From Azoarcus_F sp036734105 (GTDB taxonomy: Bacteria; Pseudomonadota; Gammaproteobacteria; Burkholderiales; Rhodocyclaceae), in assembly GCA_036734105.1 (NCBI GenBank), contig DAIMZH010000021.1, forward strand, positions 1 through 49,656: 49,656 bases of DNA, written 5' to 3'. Under the pieces are notes generated by a model, which saw nothing but the letters and a program-made list of their open reading frames with translations, did not search any database and was not told the origin of the DNA. Made by a program: the position numbers and the translations under genes. Shown here piece by piece: positions 1-8,855 of this stretch (positions within the stretch are counted from its first letter, which is position 1; every line of letters begins with the position of its first letter).

Positions 1-2073
1 AGAGTTGTTGAGCGGACGGCCTTTGTTGGTGCCGCTCTTTTGCTCGCTGTCGGTCAAGGTGTAATTGCCGCGCAGGGCCAGGCTGTCAAGAATCTGCCAA
101 CGGCCGGCCAGCTCCAGCCCCTGTATGACCGCCTTGTCTATGTTGGTGGCGCGGTTGGAAGTGCTGTAGCCAAGGTTGGCGTAGTCGCCTACGTTGGCGC
201 ATGCAAGGCCGGTGCCGGGGCCGCAAGGCTGGTTGGCAATCTTGTCCTTGAAGTCGTTACGAAACACCGTTGCGTTGAAGGCGTGACGGTTGGGGTGGTT
301 CCAGTAAACCGCCAATTCGGTGTTGCGGCTGGTTTCAGGCTGCAGGTCCGGGTTGCCGAACATGGGACTCGTACCTTGACCACCGAAGCCGGTGATGCCG
401 TCATAGAGTTGCGTGGTCTTGGGGGGTTTGAAGCCGGTGCTGATGCCACCTTTCACAGTCCATTGCGGGTTGAGGGTGTACACGCCATAAACCCGTGGTG
501 ACACATTGCTACCAAATGCCTTGTGATCGTCGTAGCGCACGCCTGCGGTCAGCGTAAACGCGTTTTTCATCATCCAGTTATCTTCGACAAACAAGGACCA
601 CATCTTGTTATCCTGCGCCTTTCCGGGTGTGCCCGCCTCAATGCCAAATACGCTGTCCTCTAGCTTGCCATCGATGATTTGCGTACCGACCACCAGCAGG
701 TGGTCGCCAGCGAGGTTTGTGAGCGGAATGTCAAGCCGTGCATCCAGGGTATACTGGCTGCTTTGCATGGTTCGCTTGGGGCGCGGCAGAAAAGTCGATT
801 CGGCCAAGCCACGTCGCTCCGCCTCGGTCAGTCCAGCATAGGGGCCTGTGCCGTCTATCATCTGGATCAACAAGGTGCGCTCGGCAACCGAAAAGGGCAG
901 GGTACGTCCGTTGTTGTCGGTTTCAACGTAGGACAGCGACACAAAGCTGGTGCCGAAGTCCCAGTTTCCTTCGTGTGAAAGCGCCCAGCTTGAACGCGTG
1001 AACTCCTGCTCGCCGTAATAACCTACGCGTGGGTCAGCCCGACGGCTCCATGTGCCGCCGTTGCCAGCGCATGCGCCTGCATTGTTGCCAGTGGCACCCA
1101 GGCAGAAGTTGCTGGAGCGCCAGATTGTGTCGATGCTATCGACCGTGCCAAGCGGATAACTGACAACGCCAGTGGCTGGATCGGTAACCGGTTTATTGTC
1201 GTACTTCTGCTTGGATGCGTCGTAATCAAAGGTGATGCGTTGTCTGTTCTCAGGGGTGAATATCAGGCTGAGGCCATATGCGTTATTGGTGTTGTCAACC
1301 GTCTTGCCGCCGCCACCGAACCCGAGCGTGCGCACCTGAACACCGCCAGCGGGGTTGCTGTGCGAACTGAACTCGGGGGTGGACGCGAGCCGTTCGTAGG
1401 CGCTGCCGCGCAGCGTGATACCAAGCTTGCCCGGAACGATGGGGCCTCGCACGCTGAAATCCGTGGTGATGTCGTCGCCAAAAGCGTCATCGCTCTGAAA
1501 GGTCCGGCCATAGGTGATTGAGCCGGACCAGGTGTCCATGTCCTTCCTGGTGATGATGTTGATCACGCCTCCCAACGCGTCTGCCCCATAAAGCGTGGAT
1601 GCCGGGCCGCGAATTACCTCGATACGCTCGATTGCATCCAGAGGCGGGATATGATTGAACTGGTTGCCGCCGAAGTTGTTTGGATAGATGTCGCCGTGAT
1701 TGCTCTGACGGCGGCCGTCGATCAGCACCAGGGTGTAATCCGAACCCATGCCACGCATGCTGATGGTGCGCTGGCCGGTCTTGTCTGAAGTCTCGCCAAC
1801 ATCGACACCTTCAATGTCACGTACTGCGTCGATCAAGGTGGTGTAGGGTCGGCGCGACAACTCTTCGGCAGTGATCACCGAGATGCTGGCGGGCGCGTCG
1901 GTGATTTTCTGTTCGAAGCCGGTGGCCGACACCACCACGTCGGACAGCCGCTTGTCGACCTGCTGGGCTGTGGCAAGATTGGGAAGGCTAACCAATGCAA
2001 GGCCTAGTGCGATTGCCACTGGGGCGGGGCGGGGCGTGGATGGGGTACGCGGGTGGGCGTGGGGGCGATACAT
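1..2073 (-). CDS. TonB-dependent siderophore receptor (FepA/CirA-like), 3' end cut by window
   Basis: An outer-membrane beta-barrel receptor that would import a ferric siderophore, driven by TonB-ExbBD. Translating the minus strand from the ATG at 2073 gives an open frame of 691 codons that leaves the window at base 1. The N-terminus has a signal-peptide-like stretch (about residues 18-36, ending ATAQQ), then a TonB-box-like DVVVSATG. The plug domain follows with SISVITAEEL, TISMRGMGSDYTLVLIDG and ERIEVIRGPASTLYGADALGGVINIIT, the usual FepA/CirA plug signatures. The rest has alternating barrel strands, including SPRVYGVYTLNP and GFKPPKTTQLYDG. The last barrel strands and terminal aromatic residue lie outside the window. 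A Fur-like box sits in the promoter. The substrate cannot be read from sequence; catecholate siderophores are the usual ligands of this subgroup. Confidence 0.93.
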   Translation of the reverse strand, partial: MYRPHAHPRTPSTPRPAPVAIALGLALVSLPNLATAQQVDKRLSDVVVSATGFEQKITDAPASISVITAEELSRRPYTTLIDAVRDIEGVDVGETSDKTGQRTISMRGMGSDYTLVLIDGRRQSNHGDIYPNNFGGNQFNHIPPLDAIERIEVIRGPASTLYGADALGGVINIITRKDMDTWSGSITYGRTFQSDDAFGDDITTDFSVRGPIVPGKLGITLRGSAYERLASTPEFSSHSNPAGGVQVRTLGFGGGGKTVDNTNNAYGLSLIFTPENRQRITFDYDASKQKYDNKPVTDPATGVVSYPLGTVDSIDTIWRSSNFCLGATGNNAGACAGNGGTWSRRADPRVGYYGEQEFTRSSWALSHEGNWDFGTSFVSLSYVETDNNGRTLPFSVAERTLLIQMIDGTGPYAGLTEAERRGLAESTFLPRPKRTMQSSQYTLDARLDIPLTNLAGDHLLVVGTQIIDGKLEDSVFGIEAGTPGKAQDNKMWSLFVEDNWMMKNAFTLTAGVRYDDHKAFGSNVSPRVYGVYTLNPQWTVKGGISTGFKPPKTTQLYDGITGFGGQGTSPMFGNPDLQPETSRNTELAVYWNHPNRHAFNATVFRNDFKDKIANQPCGPGTGLACANVGDYANLGYSTSNRATNIDKAVIQGLELAGRWQILDSLALRGNYTLTDSEQKSGTNKGRPLNNS

Positions 2074-2175
2074 GGTCTCGACTCCGATAGTCAGCAAGGG
2101 TTGTTGGCTGGCTGGCTGTCAGGCTTCGGATCGTGCAGGCACGGCGAACCGCAGTTGGCTGGCTAATGGTGTCGA

Positions 2176-2198
2176 ATTGTAACTGCGAATGATTCGCG
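2176..2198 (-). promoter_or_regulatory. Fur-like box and -10 element of the TonB receptor
   Basis: On the minus strand the palindrome GCGAATCATTCGC (2185-2197) matches the 7-1-7 Fur pattern at 10 of 15 positions. It lies directly upstream of a -10-like TACAAT (2176-2181), so a bound repressor would occupy the -35/-10 spacer. No clear -35 is visible. The downstream gene encodes a siderophore receptor, which makes iron repression the natural reading. The remaining leader (2074-2175) shows only short GGCTGGCT repeats and no riboswitch core that I recognise. Confidence 0.55.
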
Positions 2199-2523
2199 TT
2201 ATGTATCGTATTGTAGCTTTCTGTACAGTTTTTCGGGATGGGGCCTTGGTGTGTGTGTTTCAGCGGTCCTGCTTGCAGTCTTGTACGATTTCATGCTGGT
2301 ACGTGCGCTGGCACGGTGCCCTACATGGTTGACATGGTGCCCAATGCGGCAGCCGGTGTCGTGATCACCGAGTACTTCAGGCTCGCGTTCCGGGACGCTG
2401 GAAGTTGCTTCTTGCTACTCCTTCGTACCAGCGGTTTTTTGGCTTCTGCGCCAGAACGTGATGGAGCAAACCATGACCGGGCACTCGGCAGAAGTTTTGT
2501 GGCTCTGCCGCTCTGCAGTCTGA
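2199..2523. other. Intergenic region, no gene seen
   Basis: About 325 bases lie between the receptor promoter and the stop of the efflux outer membrane factor. The short open frames here have no plausible ribosome site or recognisable protein. I see no convincing hairpin followed by a T-tract that would terminate the efflux operon. Confidence 0.5.
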
Positions 2524-3963
2524 TCAAATTTCGCCTATGCCCCCAATGGCCTTGAACAGATCAATGGCTGCCTGCATGCCGGCAAGCTGGAGTTGCAGCA
2601 GTTGGTCCTGGGCGCTGAAGAGGGTGCGCTGGGTGTCCAGCAGGGTGCTGAGCGGGTCCGAACCTTGGCGGTAGCGGGCTTCGGCCAGGCGCAGCGCGTT
2701 GCTGGCTTCTTCGACAATGTCACGCTGGGTGTCTTGCTGTTGCCGGTTTCGCGTGAGTGCGCCGACGGCATCTTCGGTTTCCTTGATGGCAGTGAGGATG
2801 GCGCGGCGGTATTCCTCAAGCAGTTGGCGTTGCTGCGATTCGGTGATGGCAAGCTGGTTGCGCAGTCGGCCACCGTCAAAAATGGCCTGTACGAGTGACA
2901 GCGCCAGGTTGGCGCCGCTTGTGGGGCCAGTGAGTCCGGTCAGGCCGAATTCGGCACCCGAGAGCACCGTTTGAGCCCCAAGGTTGAGCCGGACCGGGAA
3001 CAGATTGGCCCGTGCAACCGCGATGTTGGCGTCGGCGGCCAGCAGCCGCGCTTCGATTGCGGCCAGGTCGGGGCGAGTTTCGGGCAGTTCGCTGGGGGTG
3101 GGCAGGGGGACTTCCGGAATGATCAGATCGGCAAAGGCTTCATGGGCCAGATTGAGCTGCTGTGGCGTGGTGCCCTGCAATAACGCCAGTGCCCTGAGGC
3201 TTTGTCGCGCCTGGGTTTGCAAGGGCAGCAGGGCGTCACGCTGGGCCAGAACGGTGCTGCGCTGACGGCTGACATCGAGGGCTGAGGCGGCACCATGGCG
3301 GTGGCGTGCCTGCACGATAGTGAATAGTCGTTCGGCAATGTCGAGATTCCGTTGCGCGATGTCGATGCGGGCTTGCAGCGCCAGTACCTGCAGATAGGTG
3401 TTGGCGACTGCGGAGGCGAGAGACAGACGGGCTGCCTGGTAGTCGTAACGGGTGGCGCTGAGTTGCGCAAGGCTGCCGCGCTGGGCGCTGATCCGGCTGC
3501 CCCACAGGTCGATTTCGTAAGACACAGATAAACCCAGCGACGAGGCGCGGGTGTTCACCGGAGCTGATCCGGGCGTGTCGCTGTGCCGGATGGAGCTGGC
3601 GGCATCCAGGTTGACGGAGGGCAGCAGGTTGGCGCCGACATTCCTGGCGGCGAGTTCGGCTTGCAGCACGCGTTCTGCGGCAATGTTGATGTCCGGACTG
3701 CCGTAGAGTGCATCTGTGATGAGCAGGCCTAGCTGGCTGGAGCCGAAGCCTTCCCACCAGTTATCCAGTGTTGCTGGGGATAGCCCGGTCTGGGCGGAGG
3801 TTTCGTTCCAGTGAGCGGGTAAGTCGCCAGGGCGTTCAGCGGTTCTGAGCATGGGGGCGCAGGCGCTGAGCGTGAGCGACAGCAGGGCCAGGATGATGAG
3901 ACGTTGGCGTGCTTCAGCGGCTTTGCTTGCGGGCGGGGTTGTGCAGAGCATGTCGGGGTTCAT
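2524..3963 (-). CDS. Outer membrane efflux lipoprotein, NodT/OprM family
   Basis: A TolC-type outer membrane channel of 479 residues, the exit duct of a tripartite efflux pump. The start overlaps the stop of the upstream macB-like gene by four bases (ATGA), so the genes are translationally coupled. A hydrophobic stretch at residues 21-34 ends in the lipobox LSAC (Cys35), so the mature protein is probably a lipidated trimer. Two internally related alpha-helical/beta repeats follow, with family signatures such as NWWEGFGSSQLGLLI, YEIDLWGS, RPDLAAIEARLLAADANIAVARANLFP and EARYRQGSDPLSTLLDTQRTL. Length and layout are normal for the NodT/OprM family. It is the third and last gene of a MacA-MacB-OMF operon. 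Confidence 0.93.
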   Translation of the reverse strand: MNPDMLCTTPPASKAAEARQRLIILALLSLTLSACAPMLRTAERPGDLPAHWNETSAQTGLSPATLDNWWEGFGSSQLGLLITDALYGSPDINIAAERVLQAELAARNVGANLLPSVNLDAASSIRHSDTPGSAPVNTRASSLGLSVSYEIDLWGSRISAQRGSLAQLSATRYDYQAARLSLASAVANTYLQVLALQARIDIAQRNLDIAERLFTIVQARHRHGAASALDVSRQRSTVLAQRDALLPLQTQARQSLRALALLQGTTPQQLNLAHEAFADLIIPEVPLPTPSELPETRPDLAAIEARLLAADANIAVARANLFPVRLNLGAQTVLSGAEFGLTGLTGPTSGANLALSLVQAIFDGGRLRNQLAITESQQRQLLEEYRRAILTAIKETEDAVGALTRNRQQQDTQRDIVEEASNALRLAEARYRQGSDPLSTLLDTQRTLFSAQDQLLQLQLAGMQAAIDLFKAIGGIGEI

Positions 3964-5918
3964 TCGGAGGCAAGAGCGGTGACAGGGTCCAGCCGGGCAG
4001 CCTTGCGGGCTGGCAGAAAGCCGAAGATCAGGCCGGTGGCGAAGGCGCAGCCAAAGGCGAGCAATACCGGCGACAGGGAGTATTGAATCGGGGTGCCCAG
4101 TGATTCGATCAGGGCCGCGGTGCCGAGCCCGGCGCCCACGCCGATCAGACCGCCGAGTGCTGATACCGCCAGCGCTTCGATCAGGAACTGCTGGAGTATG
4201 TTGCGGGTGCGTGCGCCAGTCGCCATGCGGATGCCAATCTCGCGGGTACGCTCGGTCACCGACACCAGCATGATGTTCATGACACCTATGCCTCCGACCA
4301 GCAGCGAAATGGCGGCAATCGACCCGAGCAGCATGGTCATGGTGTCTTGCGTGGCCGAAACACTGTCGATGATGGAAGCCTGGTTGCGGATCTGGAAGTC
4401 CTCAACCCCATGACGGCTCAGCAGCAGGGTGTGCAGCGCGGCCTGAGTGTCGTCAATCAGGGCAAGTTCCTCGACAGCGATGGTGGCAATGCGCAGATGG
4501 CTCTGACCAAGCAGGCGGAGCCGTCCAGTGGAAAAAGGCACGAAGATCACGTCGTCCTGATCCTGGCCCCACGGTGTCGCCCCCATCGGGGCCATGACGC
4601 CGACCACCTGAAACAGGATGTTGTTCACCAGGATGTATTCCCCTATTGGATCGCGTTGACCAAAGAGGGCCTGGGCTACGGTCTGTCCGAGCACGGTCAC
4701 GGCGGCAAAGGCGGCATCGTCATCCGCCGAGAAAAATGTGCCTTGCGCGACAGGCCATGTGCGGGCACGCACAAAATCAGCAGTCGTGGCCCGGGCCGAG
4801 CTACGGTGATCCTGATTGCCGGCGCGTACCGTTACCGTGCCATCCATCTCGGGCACTGCGGCCAGCACATTAGGCAGTTCGGCAGCGGCTTGAATGTCCT
4901 CCACCGTCAGGGTGGCCGTATTGTCGCGTCCGCGTGTATTGGGTGCGCCAGCTCTCACCGTGAGCAGGTTGGAGCCCATGGCGCTGATTCGGTCTATCAC
5001 CTGTTGTCGCGCGCCGTCACCAATGGCCAGCATTGCGATCACCGAAGCGACACCAATGACGATACCCAGCAGCGTGAGTGCAGTGCGGAAGAGGTTGTGC
5101 CCCATGGCACGAAATGCGGTGCGTGTCGCCTCGAAAAGCTCGATCAGCGTGGATTCGTGACCTGCCCCCCGGTCGGGAAGCTGGGGGAGGTTTTGTCTGA
5201 TGCTGGGGCCAGGGTCGGAGCGGATCTCACCGTCGCGGATCTCGATGAGGCGATGGGCGTGCTCTGCCACTTCGCGTTCGTGCGTGATCAGGATGACTGT
5301 ATGGCCCTGCGCCGACAGGGACGACAGCAGGCGCATGACTTCGGCACCGCTTTTGCTGTCCAGTGCGCCAGTGGGTTCGTCGGCCAGAATCACGCGCCCC
5401 CCGTTCATCAGCGCCCGCGCAATCGATACGCGTTGTTGTTGTCCACCAGAGAGCTGGTTTGGGCGATGGTCCAGGCGTGCTTCGAGTCCCAGCTCGCACA
5501 GCAGGTCGTCGGCGCGATCGCGTCTTTGGGTGGCCGACATGCCGGCATAGATGGCGGGTATCTCCACGTTTTCGGAGGCTGTAGCGCTTGAGATCAGGTT
5601 GTAGCTCTGAAAGACAAAGCCAAACTCCTCGCGTCTGAGGCGGGCCAGCTCATCACGCGCCAGGTTGGCCACGTCCTCACCCATGAAGCGGTAATTGCCG
5701 CTGCTGGGCCGGTCCAGGCAGCCGAGAATGTTCATCAGCGTGGATTTGCCCGAGCCGGAGCTTCCCATTATGGCGACGAACTCGCCTTCGTGGATATCCA
5801 GGTTGATGCCGCGCAACACTTCAACTTCGATATCGCCGTTCCGGAACACCCGGCGAATATCGCGCAGGCTGATCAAGGCCTGTGGACTGGGTGCGGTCAG
5901 GGAGGATGGGCTGCTCAT
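3960..5918 (-). CDS. macB: MacB-type ABC exporter (ATPase-permease fusion)
   Basis: A 652-residue inner-membrane ABC exporter of the MacB mechanotransmission class. It drives substrates from the periplasm through a MacA adaptor and a TolC-like channel. The N-terminal ATPase has Walker A GSSGSGKST (residues 52-60), the signature LSGGQQQRVSIARAL, and Walker B VILADEPTGALD followed by the H-loop ILITHE. A membrane segment (about 275-300) then leads to a large periplasmic MacB_PCD domain and a C-terminal FtsX domain with three helices ending near residue 645. Four-base overlaps with macA upstream and the outer membrane factor downstream indicate one transcript. PvdT of the pyoverdine exporter belongs to the same architecture. 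Since a siderophore receptor lies next door, siderophore export is as plausible as macrolide export. Confidence 0.95.
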   Translation of the reverse strand: MSSPSSLTAPSPQALISLRDIRRVFRNGDIEVEVLRGINLDIHEGEFVAIMGSSGSGKSTLMNILGCLDRPSSGNYRFMGEDVANLARDELARLRREEFGFVFQSYNLISSATASENVEIPAIYAGMSATQRRDRADDLLCELGLEARLDHRPNQLSGGQQQRVSIARALMNGGRVILADEPTGALDSKSGAEVMRLLSSLSAQGHTVILITHEREVAEHAHRLIEIRDGEIRSDPGPSIRQNLPQLPDRGAGHESTLIELFEATRTAFRAMGHNLFRTALTLLGIVIGVASVIAMLAIGDGARQQVIDRISAMGSNLLTVRAGAPNTRGRDNTATLTVEDIQAAAELPNVLAAVPEMDGTVTVRAGNQDHRSSARATTADFVRARTWPVAQGTFFSADDDAAFAAVTVLGQTVAQALFGQRDPIGEYILVNNILFQVVGVMAPMGATPWGQDQDDVIFVPFSTGRLRLLGQSHLRIATIAVEELALIDDTQAALHTLLLSRHGVEDFQIRNQASIIDSVSATQDTMTMLLGSIAAISLLVGGIGVMNIMLVSVTERTREIGIRMATGARTRNILQQFLIEALAVSALGGLIGVGAGLGTAALIESLGTPIQYSLSPVLLAFGCAFATGLIFGFLPARKAARLDPVTALASE

Positions 5919-7342
5919 CTTGGCGTCGTCCGTGCTGCGCTGGATGGCGCCGGACCGGTTCCGGATGCGTTACGGGTGCCGGTGATTACCTGCTCTCCTT
6001 CCTCCAGGCCGGACAAGACCTGAGCAGCCACCCGGCTGGTGACGCCAATCGTTACCTCACGGCTGCTGACACTGCCGTCGGGCAGACGTACGCGCAGGGT
6101 AGCTTGTCGCGTCTGGGCTGGAGCGTTGCCTGAATCTGCACCGAAACGACTGAAAGGTGGCTCGTCGCTTGAGGGGCTGCGTTCGATATTCCGGTCGCTC
6201 GGTGAGCCGCCCTCGCGTTGACCGGATGCTGCTCGGTTCCCACCGGGGCTTGCTTCGCGTTCGATGGTACTGCGCTGACCAGGTACGCCAGCAAAACGGG
6301 AGCCTGGGGTCTGGCCTGCTCCGGCACTGCGCAGATCCGAGATCGCAGCCATCGGCACGGTCAACGCATTCTCGGCTTTGGCGATCACGAAAAACACCTG
6401 CGCAGTCATCTGGGTCATCAGGCGCCGGTCGGGATTGGGGGCTTCAAACAGCGCGTTATACAAGACCACATTGTTGGTCACCGTGGGCGTGGGTTCGATG
6501 GTGCGCAAACGCCCATACCAGCGCTGGTCTGGATTGCCCAGCGTCGTAAAGTACACTTCGATGCCCGGTCGCAATCTGGCGACATCGGCTTCCGAAACCT
6601 GGGTATGGACCGTCATGGTACCCAGGTCGGCAATACGCAGAATGGTCGGCGCCTGCTGGTTTGCATTGAGTGTCTGACCTTGTCTTGCGGCAATCGACAC
6701 CACGGTGCCGTCCATGGACGCGAAAATCCGGGTGTAGTCCAGATTGGCTTCATCTGCCCGCAGATTGGATTCGGTTTGCTCAATCTGCGCTTTCAGGGCT
6801 TCAATCTGGGCCCGGGCAGACCGGACGCTGGCCTCTGCGATCTGAACCGCTTCTTCGCTGGTAGCCTGTTCGGCCAACAGATTGCGTTGTCGTCTGAGCT
6901 GAATCTCGGCTAGTTGCAGGCCGGCTTCCCTGTCCATGAGTTGGGCGCGCTGGTTGCGCAACTGGGCGCGGGTGGCGTCCACCCGGCTTTGCAGCACAGT
7001 CGGGTCGATCTCCGCCAACAGGTCGCCACGGCTCACCTGCTGCCCGACCTCCACGTGAATGTGAGTGAGCACCCCTGATACCTGAGCGCCGACATCGACA
7101 TGGTCGCGCGGTTGCAGAGTGCCAGTGGCGGTGACCAGGTTTTCTATGGTGGTGCGACGAACCTCGACCCATTGCAGGCGTGCCGCTTCGTCTGGCGCGC
7201 TATTGAAGAAGTGTTGCCAGCCGAACCATCCGCCGACGCCAGCCAGCGCGAGCATAAGCAGGGTGGTGGCGATACCGAAGCGGCTTTTCCTGCGTGCCGG
7301 TCTGCGCGGTCGCGGTGTGTCTTGGGCGGTCATGCTGATCAA
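5915..7342 (-). CDS. macA: MacA-type periplasmic adaptor (membrane fusion protein)
   Basis: A 475-residue membrane fusion protein that links the MacB-type exporter to the outer membrane channel. A basic N-terminus (RPRRPARRKSR) precedes a single membrane anchor at about residues 22-44. The usual domains follow: a biotinyl-lipoyl half (VGAQVSGVLTHIHVEVGQQVSRGDLLAEIDP), an alpha-helical hairpin with coiled coils (about 105-195), the second lipoyl half (GTVVSIAARQGQTLN) and a beta-barrel. It is about 100 residues longer than E. coli MacA. The excess is mostly a Ser/Gly/Arg/Pro-rich segment at about residues 336-412, between the beta-barrel and the membrane-proximal domain. It is the first gene of the operon, and its stop overlaps the macB start by four bases. 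Confidence 0.93.
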   Translation of the reverse strand: MISMTAQDTPRPRRPARRKSRFGIATTLLMLALAGVGGWFGWQHFFNSAPDEAARLQWVEVRRTTIENLVTATGTLQPRDHVDVGAQVSGVLTHIHVEVGQQVSRGDLLAEIDPTVLQSRVDATRAQLRNQRAQLMDREAGLQLAEIQLRRQRNLLAEQATSEEAVQIAEASVRSARAQIEALKAQIEQTESNLRADEANLDYTRIFASMDGTVVSIAARQGQTLNANQQAPTILRIADLGTMTVHTQVSEADVARLRPGIEVYFTTLGNPDQRWYGRLRTIEPTPTVTNNVVLYNALFEAPNPDRRLMTQMTAQVFFVIAKAENALTVPMAAISDLRSAGAGQTPGSRFAGVPGQRSTIEREASPGGNRAASGQREGGSPSDRNIERSPSSDEPPFSRFGADSGNAPAQTRQATLRVRLPDGSVSSREVTIGVTSRVAAQVLSGLEEGEQVITGTRNASGTGPAPSSAARTTPR

Positions 7343-7503
7343 GTGTCATGTGAAAGGGCTGATGAAGGATAGCGGCTGCGAAGTGTCGGTTTGTATCAAA
7401 GTGCAGTGACTGTGTTTTCGATTCGCAAAGTGCCGTGTGGTTTCGCGGCCTGCTAAAGTAGCGTTTTGGCGGTGTCCAAAGACGACACCCAGGAGAGAGA
7501 CCC

Positions 7504-8676
7504 ATGAACGCGATAGAAATACTCAGACAAAAACACTCGGCGCTCACCGACATAAGGCGTGACATCCATGCTCACCCCGAGCTGGCCTATGCAGAAAAGC
7601 GCACCGCCGAGTTGGTGGCACGGCATCTCGAAGGTCTTGGCATTGAGACACATTGCGGCATTGGCCAGACCGGCGTGGTCGGCGTGATTCGGGCCGGGCG
7701 CAGCGCGCGGGCCATCGGGCTGCGGGCCGACATGGACGCCTTGCCCATGCAGGAGCGCAACACCTTTGCGCATCAGTCGCGCCATGTCGGGTGCATGCAC
7801 GCCTGTGGCCACGATGGCCACACCACCATGTTGCTGGCCGCCGCCGAGGTGTTGTCCCGGCGGGACGGCTTCGACGGCACCGTCTACCTGATCTTCCAGC
7901 CAGCCGAGGAAGGCGAGGCCGGCGCGCAGGCGATGATTGACGATGGCTTGTTCGAGCGCTTCCCGATGGAGTCGGTGTTTGGCATGCACAACTGGCCCGG
8001 CATGCCGGCCGGGCACTTTGCGGTGCATGCCGGCCCGACCATGGCCAGCGCTGACCGCTTCGACATCACGGTGCTGGGTCACGGCGCGCATGCCGCCATG
8101 CCGCATCTGGGCAAGGACCCGGTGGTGGCCGCAGCGGCGCTGGTGCAGTCATTGCAGACCATTACCAGCCGCAGCCTCGATCCACTCGATTCGGCGGTGG
8201 TGTCCACCACCATCTTCAATGCCGGTGAGGCTTACAACGTGATTCCCGACCGGGCGCAGTTGTCCGGCACCGTACGCGCCTTTCTGCCCGAGGTGCGCGA
8301 CGCAGTCGAGGCCAGGCTTGGCGCAATCTGCGCCGGGGTGGCGGGCACCTACGATGTGCAGGTCGACATGCAATATCGTCGCGGCTATCCGGCCACCATC
8401 AACACCCTTGACGAGGCCGCGCTGTGTTCCGGCGTGGCCGCCTCGTTGGTGGGTGAAGACAAGGTGCTGACTGACGCACGCCCCAGCATGGGCGCGGAGG
8501 ACTTCGCCTTTTTTCTGCAACACAAGCCGGGTTGCTATGTGTGGATTGGCAACGGTCCGGGGGTGGGCGGGTGCACCCTGCACAATCCCAAATATGACTT
8601 TAACGACGACATCATCCCGGTGGGTGGGGCATACTGGGTGGAACTGGTCCGGCGTTTGCTGCCCGTGCAGGCGTGA
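7504..8676 (+). CDS. M20 family amidohydrolase (hippurate hydrolase/aminoacylase-like)
   Basis: A 390-residue zinc peptidase/amidohydrolase of the M20D group (HipO, aminoacylase, IAA-amino acid hydrolase). It would cleave N-acyl amino acids. Metal-site motifs are intact: MHACGHDGHTTML (about residues 98-110), QPAEEGEAGA with the catalytic Glu (about 132-141), FGMHNWPG, and the late GAEDFAFFLQHKPG. The dimerisation domain begins near FDITVLGHGAHAAMPH. A strong AGGAGAGAG ribosome site sits just before the ATG. It stands alone, divergent from macA across a 161-base gap, so the sequence does not reveal its physiological substrate. Confidence 0.93.
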   Translation: MNAIEILRQKHSALTDIRRDIHAHPELAYAEKRTAELVARHLEGLGIETHCGIGQTGVVGVIRAGRSARAIGLRADMDALPMQERNTFAHQSRHVGCMHACGHDGHTTMLLAAAEVLSRRDGFDGTVYLIFQPAEEGEAGAQAMIDDGLFERFPMESVFGMHNWPGMPAGHFAVHAGPTMASADRFDITVLGHGAHAAMPHLGKDPVVAAAALVQSLQTITSRSLDPLDSAVVSTTIFNAGEAYNVIPDRAQLSGTVRAFLPEVRDAVEARLGAICAGVAGTYDVQVDMQYRRGYPATINTLDEAALCSGVAASLVGEDKVLTDARPSMGAEDFAFFLQHKPGCYVWIGNGPGVGGCTLHNPKYDFNDDIIPVGGAYWVELVRRLLPVQA

Positions 8677-8855
8677 AGTCGCCGGGTGGCCTCATCGCAA
8701 GACTGACTCCGCGGTGAAAATCCGTCCGTCAAGCCTGTCGCTGATGCGCGGCCCGGGTGGTTTTCGATATGCCGCGCCTGAGCTGAGCAGGCCAGCCAGC
8801 CATGGCTGGCCATCCTGTCCCTGAACCTTGTGAGCTTTACAACGTCAATCGCTGC

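Noticed and set aside
2074..2175. Cobalamin riboswitch in the TonB receptor leader
   Set aside because: No B12-box or core helices could be found. The Fur-like box and the receptor type point to iron instead.
4347..5591. A 414-codon open frame on the plus strand
   Set aside because: It is antisense to macB, which has all ABC motifs in frame.
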